This document shows positions 4,060 through 5,401 of a stretch of 5,401 bases of DNA, in pieces. Under the pieces are notes generated by a model that saw nothing but the letters and a program-made list of their open reading frames with translations, was not told where the DNA came from and did not search any database. The stretch is from Bacteroidales bacterium (GTDB lineage Bacteria; Bacteroidota; Bacteroidia; Bacteroidales; SMBSF77): positions 1 to 5,401 of the forward strand of contig JAIOTT010000163.1 in the NCBI GenBank assembly GCA_021106655.1. The letters are read 5' to 3'. The position numbers were made by a program, and so were the translations under genes. Position 1 is the first letter of the stretch. Each line of letters begins with the position of its first letter.

Positions 4060-5401
4060 TTATTGTTTTTTTAATATGATGTTTTTATTTATTTTTTTTG
4101 TAAAAAAGCCTTTGTCCAGGATACTAACTTCTTCCTGATAGGCTTGAAAACCGGGAGCCTCGACTTTCAGTTTATATTCTCCTGGAAGTAAAATTATTGT
4201 ATAATTTGCGCTTTTTTTATTTGGTAAATATTGGCCTATATCTCTTCCGGATTTATTGTCAGTAACTTTAACAAGGAAATTCTCCGGATTATTTATGTGT
4301 GATGAATCAGATTCCATGATAACACAATTAATAACTGTATAAACCGGCTCAATATTATTAAATGTCACCCTGTAAATATCAAGATCACCAATGCCATCAT
4401 CCAAAAACATAGATACATAGGCGTGTCTTCCTGATTGTGAGAATGAAATACACATATTGTCAGAGGCAGTATTCAATGGGTAGCCAATGTTTTCGGGATC
4501 AGACCATAAAAAATTATCGGCATCCCAACTTGACCTGAAAATATCGTAACCACCCATGCTGTTATGTCCAAGAGAACAAAAATAAAATGATTTGCCATCG
4601 GGAGCCAGGTATGGAAAGTCTTCGTCGTATTCAGTGTTAATTGTCGTGCCTGCATTTTTTGCCGGGCCCCATTCACCAGAGGGTAATCTCTTAGAAATAT
4701 ATATATCTTTTCCTCCGCTACCACCTGTCCGGTCAGATGAGAAAAAAAGAATATTTTTATCAGGGCTTATGGACGCAGCATATTCTGAAGATCCGACATC
4801 ATTAATATTAGGTCCGGGAGAAACTGATCTTTGAAAACTCCTCCCATTTTTTTGCGAAAATAAAACGTCATTAACTGCTGTCTGGTTTACTACAAAGATG
4901 TATAAAAGATCACCATCAGCTGATATCCCGGTGGACTCCTCAATATATGATGTGTTTATCAAAGGACTGAGTCTTCTGGCTTTATTCCACTTATAATATT
5001 TGTATTCTGAATAATAAATGTCAGTTGTTCTATAGCCATCAAAGTCTATTAAACTTCCAAGGTTTCCGTTTCTTTTTGAGGAAAAGTATAGCGCTTTTTC
5101 GCTAGCTGTGACATAGGCGTTAAAATCCGGATAAGGTGAATTAATTAATGGACCCATATTATTAAAACTAACATCTATTGGATTTTTTATAAGGACGATA
5201 GCATTTTCACACATTTCAATTTGTCTATAAGCTGAAATGAAGTTATTTTCTTCCCCACTACTCAGGGATTCAAATTTCTTAAAAGTTTCGATGGCTTCAT
5301 CCAGTCGGTAAACGTAACGATAAGCACGGCCAAGATCATACCATGCCTGAGGGTTGCAATTCTTTTTAGCTGTAATATATTCCAATAAAGGGATGGCATT
5401 A
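4060..5401 (-). CDS. TPR and PD40 beta-propeller repeat protein, envelope-type, 5' end beyond window
   Basis: The frame stays open to the window edge (reading N-A-I-P-L-L-E-Y at the start), so the N terminus, including any signal peptide, is not visible; the TTG at 5385 is not a real start. Counting from there, a TPR lies at about 11-45 (AWYDLGRAY, then LDEAIETFKKFE). At least five PD40/WD40-like strands follow: ALYFSSKRNG (about 98-107), ISADGDLLYIF (about 152), ISPDKNILFFSSDRTGG (about 205), LAPDGKSFYF (about 260) and FSQSGRHAYVS (about 313), several closed by D-I-Y or D-I-F-R. The end (about 350-441) resembles a carboxypeptidase-regulatory or PEGA-like beta sandwich (LLPGEYKLKVEAPGFQAY). 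In Bacteroidota this order often precedes an OmpA peptidoglycan-binding domain in envelope proteins, but none is present before the TAA at 4060-4062. The role is unknown; periplasmic or outer-membrane scaffolding is an inference. Confidence 0.85.
   Translation of the reverse strand, partial: NAIPLLEYITAKKNCNPQAWYDLGRAYRYVYRLDEAIETFKKFESLSSGEENNFISAYRQIEMCENAIVLIKNPIDVSFNNMGPLINSPYPDFNAYVTASEKALYFSSKRNGNLGSLIDFDGYRTTDIYYSEYKYYKWNKARRLSPLINTSYIEESTGISADGDLLYIFVVNQTAVNDVLFSQKNGRSFQRSVSPGPNINDVGSSEYAASISPDKNILFFSSDRTGGSGGKDIYISKRLPSGEWGPAKNAGTTINTEYDEDFPYLAPDGKSFYFCSLGHNSMGGYDIFRSSWDADNFLWSDPENIGYPLNTASDNMCISFSQSGRHAYVSMFLDDGIGDLDIYRVTFNNIEPVYTVINCVIMESDSSHINNPENFLVKVTDNKSGRDIGQYLPNKKSANYTIILLPGEYKLKVEAPGFQAYQEEVSILDKGFFTKKINKNIILKKQ

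Noticed and set aside
4060..4110. Frameshift in A-rich tracts truncating an OmpA domain from the PD40 protein
   Set aside because: The exonuclease start follows after 1 base and no OmpA-like remnant is visible in any frame, so the end looks natural. The A tracts code plausibly for a Lys/Asn-rich tail.

Overview
The window looks like a chromosomal segment of a low-GC Bacteroidota bacterium, most likely a Bacteroidales-type environmental lineage. The evidence is the protein families and their style (RecF followed by a small DUF721/DciA-like protein, a DEDDh exonuclease with an ExoX-like C-terminal module, a TPR plus PD40 envelope-type protein), AT-rich intergenic DNA, start codons without clear Shine-Dalgarno sequences, and short-period intergenic repeats. 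This placement rests on recognising families by eye, not on a search.

Layout. Plus strand: the C-terminal two-thirds of ispH (1-584, 5' end outside the window); a 368-base non-coding stretch (585-952) holding an AT-only hairpin at the ispH stop, an imperfect long inverted repeat (633-724), an 8-base tandem array (767-803), weak promoter-like sites (833-863) and an inverted heptamer element (885-940); recF (953-2062); a second, richer inverted heptamer element (2067-2148); and a DUF721/DciA-like gene (2153-2443). Minus strand: an FAH-family gene (2436-3047) that meets the DUF721 gene tail to tail with an 8-base overlap; a 186-base spacer (3048-3233) with a sigma70-like promoter and three unrelated tandem arrays of 7, 6 and 16 bases; a 3'-5' exonuclease gene (3234-4058); and, 1 base upstream of it, a TPR/PD40-repeat gene (4060-5401) whose 5' end is outside the window.

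Functionally, recF and the DciA-like gene form a likely transcription unit for replication-fork maintenance (gap repair; helicase loading by family inference). The exonuclease adds a nucleic-acid 3' processing activity on the opposite strand and is tightly coupled to an envelope-type protein. IspH (isoprenoid synthesis) and the FAH protein (probable acylpyruvate or oxaloacetate chemistry) are housekeeping neighbours.

The genes are ordinary. The unusual signal is in the spacers. Each spacer longer than about 80 bases carries its own short-period repeat family. One heptamer family (core AACYCGN) occurs as an inverted element directly in front of both recF and the DciA-like gene, where it could fold over the leader in mRNA. 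I found no phage, CRISPR, toxin-antitoxin, transposase or RNA gene.
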